Source: DASRSS01 sp035656335
GTDB taxonomy: Bacteria > Actinomycetota > Actinomycetes > Mycobacteriales > Jatrophihabitantaceae
NCBI GenBank assembly: GCA_035656335.1
Contig: DASRSS010000005.1
Location: forward strand, 1 to 11,986
Reading direction: 5' to 3'
DNA length: 11,986 nt
The notes under the pieces were generated by a model. The model had not been told where the DNA came from and made no database searches. It saw only the letters and a program-made list of their open reading frames with translations. A program made the position numbers and the translations under genes. Positions 1 through 6,263 of this stretch are shown here, in pieces (position 1 is the stretch's first letter; every line of letters starts with the position of its first letter).

Positions 1-169
1 ACCCGCCGTCGGTGCCGCCGAGGAGCAACCACACGAAGACCGCGCCCGGCAAGGAGACGCAACCCGCAGGTCAATCCGTCCCCGTCGCCGCCGGCCCCTC
101 TCGACTGCCGATCACGAGACACGGGGAGACGAACGTCAGGCCGGGAAGACCGGCTGGCAGGATGTCCGG
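1..169. other. Left edge, no gene recognised
   Basis: No convincing gene is seen here. The + frame of the next gene stays open to the window edge, and another + frame is open from position 12, but neither gives a protein I recognise and both are arginine- and proline-rich in the way of shadow frames. On the minus strand a short hydrophobic stretch near 1-45 could be the beginning of a protein leaving the window, which cannot be decided from so few bases. The sequence CAGGAT at 158-163 lies 6 nt before the GTG at 170 and is a weak -10 candidate. Confidence 0.4.
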
Positions 170-856
170 GTGCCAACCGTCCGCGTGCTCAGCTACAACG
201 TCCGCTCCATGCGGGACGACCGCGCCGCCCTGGGCCGGGTGATCAGCTCGGCGCGTCCGGACGTGGTGTGCGTCCAGGAGGCGCCGCGCTTCGCCCGCTG
301 GCGTTCGCTGTGCGCCGAACTCGCCCGCCGCAGCGGCATGGTGGTCGTGACCGGAGGACGGACCGCGGCGGCCCAGCTGATCATCTCCAACCTCGGGGTG
401 GACGTGATCACGACCGTGGACACCAAGTTCAGCAAGGAGCGCGGCCTGCACCAGCGCGGCGCGGCGATCGCCGTGATGCGCAGGCACGGCGCGTCGTTCG
501 CGGTCGTCGGCACCCACCTCGACCTGGACGAGGCCGCGCGGCTTCGGCACGTCGACGAACTCGAGCACGCGATCGCGGAGCACGTCCCGGACGAGATCCC
601 GGTCGTCGTCGCCTGCGACGCCAACGCCAAGCCCGGCTCACGTACCTGGCAGGCCCTCACCGAGCACCGGCGCGACGCCTTTGCGGTCGCGGGAACCGGC
701 ACCGGCTACACGTCCACCGCCGCGGACCCGCACCAGCGCATCGACGGCATCTTCGTCGACCCACGCATCACCGTGACGCACGCCGAGGTGATCAACCACC
801 CGGACGCGGCCGCCGCGAGCGATCACCTCGCGGTCCTCGCCGAACTACAGATCTAG
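170..856 (+). CDS. Endonuclease/exonuclease/phosphatase family protein
   Basis: A 228-residue protein with the complete metal-dependent EEP (DNase I/AP-endonuclease-like) catalytic set: N10 in SYNV, E37 in VQE, H116 in GTHLDLD, D150 and N152 in CDANAK, D192 in RIDGIFVD, and D218-H219 in ASDH. The family hydrolyses phosphodiester or phosphomonoester bonds; the substrate could be nucleic acid, a phosphoinositide-like lipid or a sugar phosphate, and the sequence does not say which. No signal peptide or membrane segment is seen, so it is probably cytoplasmic. The length suits a minimal EEP domain with no extra module. GTG 170 is chosen because the beta strand leading to SYNV begins immediately after it, and CAGGAT lies 6 nt upstream as a possible leaderless -10. 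The last codons and stop are duplicated in tandem (840-873). It converges on the minus-strand membrane gene. Confidence 0.85.
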   Translation: MPTVRVLSYNVRSMRDDRAALGRVISSARPDVVCVQEAPRFARWRSLCAELARRSGMVVVTGGRTAAAQLIISNLGVDVITTVDTKFSKERGLHQRGAAIAVMRRHGASFAVVGTHLDLDEAARLRHVDELEHAIAEHVPDEIPVVVACDANAKPGSRTWQALTEHRRDAFAVAGTGTGYTSTAADPHQRIDGIFVDPRITVTHAEVINHPDAAAASDHLAVLAELQI

Positions 857-873
857 CCGAACTACAGATCTAG
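840..873. repeat. 17-bp perfect tandem duplication over a stop codon
   Basis: The unit CCGAACTACAGATCTAG occurs twice head to tail (840-856 and 857-873). The first copy holds the last codons and the TAG stop of the EEP gene, and the second lies just outside it. A slippage duplication is the simplest origin. It does not alter the encoded protein because the first copy already has the stop. Confidence 0.95.
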
Positions 874-877
874 AGCC

Positions 878-1600
878 TCAGACGATCGCGCCGTCATCGT
901 CGTCGTCCGGGCGCGCCCGCAACCGCATCACGAGGATCCCGGTACTCACGAGCACGCCGCACACGCCGAGGAACATCACGAACCGGTTACCCAGCGCCAG
1001 GTGCGTCCCGAACACGAGCAGCAGCACGGACACCGCCAGCACCAGAATCGCAACGAGCGTCGGCGGGGCGAACCGGGGCAGCGGCGGCGGCGCCGGCGGC
1101 ACGTAGTGCTGCTCGTCCAGCCACGCCAGCTCGTCGGCGTCCGCAGGGCTCTGCTCGAGCCGGGCGCGCCAGTCCGCGTCCTCCCGCGAGAGCGCCTTCT
1201 CGGCATTGCGGATCGCCGTCACGGTGTCGACGTGCCAGTCGGCGATCAGGTCGGCGAACGCGGCGTCGGTGTCGACACCGGCGAGCGGATCGGGGCGCGG
1301 CTCATGCGGCTCCTCGGCGACGGGCGGGGGAGTGCCACCGGTAGCGCGGATCACCGCCGAGACGATCGTGCGCGCGTCGACCCGTTCCTCGGCGGCCACG
1401 AACAGCCGCCGCCCGGCCGGGTGATCCGGAGAATTGCCGAGATACGCGGCGATCCGCGACCGTCCCAGCGCGGCCAGCAACACGTCCCCGAACTCGGGAG
1501 ACACGTCCATCAGCGGCACGTAGCGGATCGCGGGCAGGCCATTGTCCTGCGGACGGGCGCCGTCGCCGCCGTTCGCCGATGGGGTGGTGCCCGCGTTCAC
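878..1600 (-). CDS. Conserved hypothetical protein with two C-terminal membrane helices
   Basis: A 240-residue protein of unknown function. Residues about 25-90 form a compact region (YVPLMDVSPEF, then AALGRSRIAAYLG and a GRRLFVAAEE strand). Residues 90-180 are acidic and proline-rich and end in a polyproline stretch. Two hydrophobic helices follow (about 181-201 and 206-225), with a short basic then acidic tail (RLRARPDDDDD). A cytoplasmic N-terminal domain on a hairpin of two membrane helices is the likely topology. The GTG start overlaps the esterase stop as GTGA (1600-1597), so translation is probably coupled and the two proteins may act together. I recognise the general actinobacterial type but no named function. 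Confidence 0.75.
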   Translation of the reverse strand: MNAGTTPSANGGDGARPQDNGLPAIRYVPLMDVSPEFGDVLLAALGRSRIAAYLGNSPDHPAGRRLFVAAEERVDARTIVSAVIRATGGTPPPVAEEPHEPRPDPLAGVDTDAAFADLIADWHVDTVTAIRNAEKALSREDADWRARLEQSPADADELAWLDEQHYVPPAPPPLPRFAPPTLVAILVLAVSVLLLVFGTHLALGNRFVMFLGVCGVLVSTGILVMRLRARPDDDDDGAIV

Positions 1601-2373
1601 GGCGTCGCGCTGCCCTCGGCCTCGCGCGCACCCAGCACGGACCGGATGAACTCCACGCTGCCGGCGAAGATGTGCTCCGCGTCATTGTCCAGCGTCGCCA
1701 CGTGGTAGCTGTTCTCGAGCACGATCTCGTCGACGTCCGTCGCCGTCGCGCGGGTGAGCAGCAGCTTGGCCGACAGCGGCTCGACGACGTGGTCCTCGGC
1801 GCTGCGGTAGAGCCGCACGGGCGCCGTGACCTCGCCCAGGTCGCGCAGCACGACCGCCCACAGCCGCTGCAGCGAGGCGAAGGCGGCGACGGGCGTGCGG
1901 TCGTACGCGGTCTCCGCGACCCCCGGCTTCTTGATGTCGCCACCGATCGACGGACGGGACCGGACGGCCCACGAGATGAACGGCGCGAACTTCGCGTCGA
2001 ACCGCTCGGTGGCGTACGACGGATTCACGAGCACCAGCCCGGCCACGCCGGACGGACGCTCCTCGGCGAGCCTGGTGACCAGCGTCCCGCCCATCGACAG
2101 CCCGAACGCGAACACCTGGTCGCAGCGCGCCAACAGCTCGTCGTGGGTGCGCTCGATGGTCGCGTACCAGTCCTGCCAGCCGGTGCGGTTGCAGTCCTGC
2201 CACCGGGTGCCGTGGCCGGGCAGCAGTGGCACGCGGACGGTGTGGCCGGCCGCGGCGAGGTGCTCCGCCCACGGCCGCATGCTCGCCGGAGTGCCCGTGA
2301 AACCGTGGCTGAGCAGCACGCCGACGCGTCCGCCGTCGGCGGAGTACGGCTCTGCGCCGGGAAGTAGGGACAC
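1597..2373 (-). CDS. Alpha/beta hydrolase, Est30-like carboxylesterase
   Basis: A 258-residue alpha/beta hydrolase. It has the oxyanion-loop motif LSHGFTGTP (21-29), the nucleophile elbow GLSMGG with S93, the acid D194 in SAEDHVV, and H224 in NSYHVATLD. The spacing of S93, D194 and H224 closely matches the short-chain carboxylesterase/monoacylglycerol-lipase-like group typified by Geobacillus Est30, so hydrolysis of short acyl esters or monoglycerides is likely. There is no signal peptide. The reading frame stays open far upstream across the divergent acyltransferase gene, which is an antisense shadow. GTG 2373 is chosen because homology-like sequence starts there; GAGGA lies about 12 nt upstream. 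In-frame GTGs at 2436 and 2439 are alternatives. It is the first gene of a two-gene unit and diverges from the acyltransferase gene. Confidence 0.85.
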   Translation of the reverse strand: MSLLPGAEPYSADGGRVGVLLSHGFTGTPASMRPWAEHLAAAGHTVRVPLLPGHGTRWQDCNRTGWQDWYATIERTHDELLARCDQVFAFGLSMGGTLVTRLAEERPSGVAGLVLVNPSYATERFDAKFAPFISWAVRSRPSIGGDIKKPGVAETAYDRTPVAAFASLQRLWAVVLRDLGEVTAPVRLYRSAEDHVVEPLSAKLLLTRATATDVDEIVLENSYHVATLDNDAEHIFAGSVEFIRSVLGAREAEGSATP

Positions 2374-2451
2374 GTCGCGAATCCGTCCTCGAGCGGTGGT
2401 CGGACCCCCATCATGCCCGCCGCCGTTGGTGGACACCACGCCGCGGGCAAT

Positions 2452-2477
2452 ACAGTGCACTACTGTCTGGATAGACA
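2452..2477. promoter_or_regulatory. Overlapping inverted repeats in a divergent promoter region
   Basis: In the 150 bp between the divergent esterase and acyltransferase genes lies an AT-richer island with two inverted repeats sharing three bases. The first is ACAGT-gcact-ACTGT (2452-2466), with the palindrome GTGCAC at 2455-2460. The second is TGTCT-ggat-AGACA (2464-2477). TACAGT (2451-2456) and TACTGT (2461-2466) fit TANNNT -10 boxes for the + strand, so the repeats would overlap a promoter. A repressor operator, TetR-like in size, is an inference; no regulator gene is visible in the window. Confidence 0.45.
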
Positions 2478-2523
2478 AATCGGTGCAGGTGCGGCCGACC
2501 GCCGGTGGGGAGAGACGACAACC

Positions 2524-3249
2524 GTGTTCTACTGGCTCGCGAAGTTCGTCCTTCTCGGGCCGCTGCTGCGTGGGCTGTGGCGGCCGTGGGCCGAGGGGCT
2601 GGAGAACATCCCCGACGACCGGCCCGCGATCCTGGCCAGCAACCACCTGTCCTTCTGCGACTCGTTCTTCATGCCGGTCATGGTCAAGCGCAAGGTCACC
2701 TTCCTGGCCAAGGCCGAGTACTTCAACACGCCGGGCCTCAAGGGCGCGCTGTCGAAGATGTTCTTCGCCGGCGTCGGCCAGGTCCCGATCGACCGGTCCG
2801 ACCCGGACGCGTCCCGCGCCGCGCTGAACACCGGCGTCCGGGTGCTGCGCGAGGGCAAGCTGCTCGGCATCTATCCCGAGGGCACCCGCTCGCCGGACGG
2901 ACGCCTCTACCGCGGCAAGACCGGCGTGGCCCGCATGGCGCTGGAGTCCGGCGCGGTCGTGATCCCGTGCGCCATGGTGAACACCGCGATCATCCAGCCG
3001 GAGGGGCGCAAGATCCCGAAGCTGCGCCCGCGGCCCGGCGTGATCTTCGGCAAGCCGCTGGACTTCTCGCGCTACGAGGGAATGGCCGGCGACCGGTTCG
3101 TCGAGCGCTCGATCACCGACGAGATCATGTACGAGCTGATGCAGCTGTCCGGTCAGGATTACGTCGACCAGTACGCGGCCAAGGTGAAGCACGAGCACGG
3201 GCTGAACAAGGCGTTCGGCTACCGCGTCCCGGACTCGCGCGTCTCCTGA
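2524..3249 (+). CDS. 1-acyl-sn-glycerol-3-phosphate acyltransferase-like (PlsC family)
   Basis: A 241-residue acyltransferase of the LPLAT/PlsC family, which moves an acyl chain from acyl-CoA or acyl-ACP to a lipid hydroxyl such as lysophosphatidic acid. Motif I is NHLSFCD (H41 and D46, the HX4D catalytic pair). IDRSD (89-93) fits the substrate-arginine block, and YPEGTRS (117-123) is the phosphate-binding motif. A hydrophobic amphipathic segment (about 2-19) suggests association with the inner face of the membrane. The relation to M. tuberculosis Rv2182c is supported by the neighbouring genes. GTG 2524 is preferred over an upstream in-frame ATG at 2413 because GGGGAGAG (2507-2514) gives a strong ribosome site 9 nt away and the upstream 37 residues are not protein-like. 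The stop lies 15 nt before the RNase AS start. Confidence 0.88.
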   Translation: MFYWLAKFVLLGPLLRGLWRPWAEGLENIPDDRPAILASNHLSFCDSFFMPVMVKRKVTFLAKAEYFNTPGLKGALSKMFFAGVGQVPIDRSDPDASRAALNTGVRVLREGKLLGIYPEGTRSPDGRLYRGKTGVARMALESGAVVIPCAMVNTAIIQPEGRKIPKLRPRPGVIFGKPLDFSRYEGMAGDRFVERSITDEIMYELMQLSGQDYVDQYAAKVKHEHGLNKAFGYRVPDSRVS

Positions 3250-3264
3250 GACGTCCGACGAGCC

Positions 3265-3771
3265 GTGCGCTACTTCTACGACTGTGAGTTCATCGAGGAC
3301 GGTCGCACCATCGACCTGGTCTCGATCGGCGTCGTCGCCGAGGACGGCCGCGAGTTCTACGCGGTGTCCACCGAGTTCGACGCGTCACGCGCGATCGACT
3401 GGGTGCGCAAGAACGTCCTGGACAAGCTGCCGTCGCCGGCCGACCCCGCGTGGCGCCCGCTCGAGCGAATCCGCGACGAGCTGCTCGCGTTCCTGACCGA
3501 GCCCGGCGAGTCGATCGAGCTATGGGCGTGGATGTCCGCGTACGACCACGTCGCGCTGGCGCAGCTGTGGGGTGACATGCGCGCGCTGCCTCGACCGATC
3601 CCGCGCTTCACGCACGAGCTGCGGCAGCGCTGGGAGGACGCCGGGTCGCCGCCGCTGCCGCCCGCGCCGTCCGACCAGCACGACGCGCTCGCCGATGCCC
3701 GGCACAACCTGGCGCGCTGGAAGGCGATCGAGATCTTGGAAAGCTCGGGCTACCCCCCGGTAGATCGATAG
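3265..3771 (+). CDS. Polyadenylate-specific 3'-exoribonuclease AS (RNase AS)
   Basis: A 168-residue DEDDh exonuclease, the same length as M. tuberculosis RNase AS (Rv2179c), which removes AMP from the 3' end of poly(A)-rich RNA. All five catalytic residues are visible: D6 and E8 in YFYDCEF, D94 in SAYDH, H139 in SDQHD, and D144 in ADARHN. The conserved MRYFYDCEFI start fixes GTG 3265. The gene follows the acyltransferase by 15 nt without an evident Shine-Dalgarno of its own, so it is probably translated from the same mRNA by reinitiation. Its TAG stop is part of the candidate -10 box of the next gene (3769-3774). Confidence 0.93.
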   Translation: MRYFYDCEFIEDGRTIDLVSIGVVAEDGREFYAVSTEFDASRAIDWVRKNVLDKLPSPADPAWRPLERIRDELLAFLTEPGESIELWAWMSAYDHVALAQLWGDMRALPRPIPRFTHELRQRWEDAGSPPLPPAPSDQHDALADARHNLARWKAIEILESSGYPPVDR

Positions 3772-3774
3772 GTT
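3769..3774 (+). promoter_or_regulatory. Candidate -10 box for a leaderless pfk transcript
   Basis: TAGGTT fits TANNNT and is followed by exactly 6 nt (GGCGGC) and then the ATG at 3781, so transcription would start at or next to the A of ATG. The box overlaps the TAG stop of the RNase AS gene. No clear -35 is seen. GGCGGC is not a good Shine-Dalgarno, which favours leaderless initiation. Confidence 0.5.
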
Positions 3775-3780
3775 GGCGGC

Positions 3781-4806
3781 ATGAAGATCGGTGTGCTGAC
3801 CGGCGGCGGCGACTGCCCCGGCCTCAATGCGGTGATCCGCGCCGTCGTCCGCAAGGGTGTCGGCGTGTACGGTCACGAGTTCGTCGGCTTCCGGGACGGC
3901 TGGAAGGGGCCGCTCGAGAACATCACCATGCCGCTCGGCGTGCCCGAGGTGCGCGGGATCCTGCCGCGCGGCGGGACGATCCTGGGCTCCTCGCGCACGA
4001 ACCCGTTCAAGGTGGACGGGGGCATCGAGAAGGTCACCGGCAACCTGCACTCGCTCGGCATCGACGCGCTGATCGCGATCGGCGGCGAGGACACGCTCGG
4101 TGTCGCTACCAAGCTGCGCGAGCTGGGTGTGCGCGTGGTCGGCGTGCCGAAGACGATCGACAACGACCTCAACGCGACCGACTACACGTTCGGCTTCGAC
4201 ACCGCGGTGAACATCGCGATGGAGGCGATCGACCGGCTGCACACCACGGCCGAGTCGCACCACCGCGCGCTGATCGTCGAGGTGATGGGACGGCACGCCG
4301 GCTGGATCGCGCTGCATGCTGGCATGGCCGGCGGCGCGAACGTGATCCTGATCCCCGAGCAGCCGTTCTCGCTCGACAAGGTGTGCTCGTACGTCGAGAG
4401 CCGCTTCCAGTCGCACTACGCGCCGATCCTGGTCGTCGCCGAGGGCGCCACTCCCGACGGCGGCGAGAACGCGACGCTGGAGAAGGGGCTGGACGCGTTC
4501 GGGCACGTGCGCCTCGGCGGGATCGGCGAATGGCTGGCCGGCGAGATCGAGAAGCGCACCGGCAAGGAGGCTCGCACCACCGTGCTCGGGCACATCCAGC
4601 GCGGCGGCACGCCGTCCGCGTTCGACCGGATGCTGGCCACCCGGTTCGGGCTGCACGCGGTGGACGCGGTCCACGACCACGACTGGGGCAAGATGGTCGC
4701 GCTGCGCGGAACGGACATCGTCCGCGTCCCGCTCTCGGACGCGACCAGCGAACTCAAGCTGGTCAAGCCCGAGCTGTACGCGGAGGCGGAAGTCTTCTTC
4801 GGCTGA
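3781..4806 (+). CDS. 6-phosphofructokinase, probably diphosphate-dependent
   Basis: A 341-residue group A phosphofructokinase acting on fructose 6-phosphate in the cytoplasm. Motifs are GVLTGGGDCPGLNAVIR (4-20), the catalytic PKTIDND (123-129, D127 and D129), the substrate loop MGRHAGW (169-175), E221 in VAEGA, and HIQRGG (271-276). At the phosphoryl-donor site it reads GGEDT, giving Asp at 104, with Lys at 124; numbering coincides with E. coli PfkA, where both are Gly. Asp104 with Lys124 is the established signature of pyrophosphate-dependent enzymes, whose reaction is reversible. Actinomycete ATP enzymes of the same clade keep Gly at 104. I therefore infer a PPi-PFK like that of Amycolatopsis methanolica. 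The gene lies 9 nt after the RNase AS gene and 21 nt before the class II DAHP synthase gene. Confidence 0.93.
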   Translation: MKIGVLTGGGDCPGLNAVIRAVVRKGVGVYGHEFVGFRDGWKGPLENITMPLGVPEVRGILPRGGTILGSSRTNPFKVDGGIEKVTGNLHSLGIDALIAIGGEDTLGVATKLRELGVRVVGVPKTIDNDLNATDYTFGFDTAVNIAMEAIDRLHTTAESHHRALIVEVMGRHAGWIALHAGMAGGANVILIPEQPFSLDKVCSYVESRFQSHYAPILVVAEGATPDGGENATLEKGLDAFGHVRLGGIGEWLAGEIEKRTGKEARTTVLGHIQRGGTPSAFDRMLATRFGLHAVDAVHDHDWGKMVALRGTDIVRVPLSDATSELKLVKPELYAEAEVFFG

Positions 4807-4815
4807 GCCCTCGCC

Positions 4816-4821
4816 TACCCT
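4816..4821 (+). promoter_or_regulatory. Candidate -10 box for a leaderless class II DAHP synthase transcript
   Basis: TACCCT fits TANNNT and is followed by 6 nt (TGTCGG) and then the GTG at 4828, the same geometry as at pfk. There is no purine-rich Shine-Dalgarno at a useful distance. No convincing -35 is visible. Confidence 0.55.
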
Positions 4822-4827
4822 TGTCGG

Positions 4828-6204
4828 GTGACCGTTACGCCTGCGCCCGCCGTCGACCCGTCGCACCTCGGGCTGGACGCGTGGCGCGCGCTGCCGGCGG
4901 CCCAGCAGCCGAACTGGCCGGACGCAGACGTGCTGCGCGAGGTGTCCGCGACCCTCGCCGCGTCCCCGCCGCTCGTCGTGGCGTCCGAAGTCGACCAGCT
5001 GCGCGACCGGCTGGGAGCGGTGGCCCGCGGCGAGGCGTTCCTGCTCCAGGGCGGCGACTGCGCCGAGACGTTCGCGACCTCGTCCCAGGCGGACGTCGCC
5101 GGCAAGGTCCGCGTGCTGCTGCAAATGGCGGTCGTGCTCACGTACGGCGCGTCCATGCCGGTGGTGAAGCTCGGCCGCATCGCGGGCCAGTACGCGAAGC
5201 CGCGCTCGGCCGACCTGGACGCGAGCGGGCGGCCGTCCTACCGCGGCGACATGGTCAACGAGCTGCACGGCGAGCGCACGCCCGACCCGCGGCGCATCCT
5301 GCGCGCCTACTCGACCGCGGCCTCGACGCTGAACCTGCTGCGCGCGTACGCCGGCGGCGGGCTGGCGTCCCTGGAGAAGGTGCACGCGTGGAACACCGCG
5401 TTCGCGCGCACCACCGAGACCGGCACGCGCTACGAGAAGCTCGCCGCCGAGATCGACCGCGCCGTCCGCTTCATGCGCGCGTGCGGTGTGCACGACGCGG
5501 CGCTCGAGAGCGTGGAGCTGTACGCCGGCCACGAGGCGCTGATCCTGGACTACGAGCGCGCGCTCACCCGCATCGAGACGGACGCTGCCGGGCACGCCAG
5601 GGCGTACGACCTGTCCGGCCACTTCGTCTGGGTCGGCGAGCGCACCCGGCAGATGGACGGCGCGCACCTGGACTTCGTGTCGCGCATCGCGAACCCGATC
5701 GGCGTGAAGCTCGGGCCGTCCACCACGCCGGAGTTCGCGGCCGAGCTCGTACAGCGCCTCGATCCGCACAACACCCCGGGACGGCTGACGCTGATCAGCC
5801 GCATGTCCAACGCCAAGATCCGTGACGCGCTGCCGCCGATCGTCGAGAAGGTGACCTCGACCGGGCACCTCGTCGTGTGGCAGTGCGACCCGATGCACGG
5901 CAACACCGAGGAGACCGCGGACGGCGTCAAGACCCGGCATCTGGACCGGATCATCGACGAGGTCGACGGATTCTTCGACGTGCACGCCGCGCTGGGCACG
6001 CACCCCGGCGGCCTGCACGTGGAGCTGACCGGCGACGACGTCACCGAGTGCATCGGCGGGACGGCCGAGCTGACCGCTGCCGATCTCGGCCGCCGCTACG
6101 AGACCGCATGCGACCCGCGGCTGAACATCGAGCAGTCCCTGGAGCTGGCCTTCCGCGTGGCAGAGCGGCTGGTCGCCGACCGCCGGCGGAGGGAGCGGGC
6201 ATGA
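4828..6204 (+). CDS. aroG: 3-deoxy-7-phosphoheptulonate synthase, class II
   Basis: A 458-residue class II (plant-type) DAHP synthase that condenses PEP with erythrose 4-phosphate as the first shikimate step. M. tuberculosis AroG (Rv2178c) has 462 residues. The four expected metal ligands are present: C78 in LLQGGDCAE, H357 in WQCDPMHGN, E399 in GGLHVELTG, and D429 in ACDPRLN. KPRSAD (124-129) and VGERTRQMDGAHL (269-281) are further family blocks. In M. tuberculosis this enzyme is inhibited synergistically by aromatic amino acids and activates chorismate mutase; whether that holds here is inference. The TGA stop overlaps the mini-ORF start as ATGA. The Shine-Dalgarno GGAGGGAG at 6188-6195, inside the last codons, serves the downstream start. 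Confidence 0.95.
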   Translation: MTVTPAPAVDPSHLGLDAWRALPAAQQPNWPDADVLREVSATLAASPPLVVASEVDQLRDRLGAVARGEAFLLQGGDCAETFATSSQADVAGKVRVLLQMAVVLTYGASMPVVKLGRIAGQYAKPRSADLDASGRPSYRGDMVNELHGERTPDPRRILRAYSTAASTLNLLRAYAGGGLASLEKVHAWNTAFARTTETGTRYEKLAAEIDRAVRFMRACGVHDAALESVELYAGHEALILDYERALTRIETDAAGHARAYDLSGHFVWVGERTRQMDGAHLDFVSRIANPIGVKLGPSTTPEFAAELVQRLDPHNTPGRLTLISRMSNAKIRDALPPIVEKVTSTGHLVVWQCDPMHGNTEETADGVKTRHLDRIIDEVDGFFDVHAALGTHPGGLHVELTGDDVTECIGGTAELTAADLGRRYETACDPRLNIEQSLELAFRVAERLVADRRRRERA

Positions 6205-6259
6205 GAACCCCACGAAACTGCTCCGCAAAGAACGCTTCGCACTTTCGCGGGGACCCCGA
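6201..6259 (+). repeat. MIRU-like 59-bp insertion with quasi-palindrome and duplicated ATGAGAAC
   Basis: ATGAGAAC occurs at 6201-6208 and again at 6260-6267, 59 bp apart. Between them is an imperfect inverted repeat: CCCC-A-CGAAA (6208-6217) pairs with TTTCG-C-GGGG (6243-6252) with one A/C mismatch and partial inner pairing. The length is 2 modulo 3, which preserves stop/start overlap at both ends. Mycobacterial interspersed repetitive units insert at overlapping stop/start sites and carry such coupled small ORFs; this element matches that design without being recognisably the same sequence. Removing 59 bp would restore a direct aroG-aldolase ATGA overlap with the strong Shine-Dalgarno in place. 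Only one copy is visible, so mobility is inference. Confidence 0.55.
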
Positions 6260-6263
6260 ATGA
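6201..6263 (+). CDS. 20-codon mini-ORF coupled by ATGA on both sides
   Basis: ATG 6201 overlaps the aroG stop (ATGA, 6201-6204), and its own TGA (6261-6263) overlaps the ATG of the threonine aldolase gene (ATGA, 6260-6263). The 20-residue product starts MRTPRNCSAK and ends HFRGDPE. It resembles no peptide I know. GGAGGGAG (6188-6195) gives a good ribosome site 5 nt upstream. Codons such as AAA, AAG, CGA and TTT are more AT-rich than in the neighbours. Its role is probably to carry ribosomes across an inserted element without breaking coupling, rather than to make a functional peptide. Translation is likely, function unknown. Confidence 0.6.
   Translation: MRTPRNCSAKNASHFRGDPE

Noticed and set aside
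140..154. GCCGG-gaaga-CCGGC hairpin before the EEP gene
   Set aside because: A five-base-pair GC-rich stem is expected often by chance in DNA of this composition.
12..242. 76-codon open frame at the left edge
   Set aside because: It overlaps the start of the EEP gene in another frame, has no ribosome site, and is of low-complexity composition.
2374..3198. Long upstream extension of the esterase frame
   Set aside because: It is antisense to the acyltransferase gene and contains no recognisable domain; the esterase fold starts near 2373.
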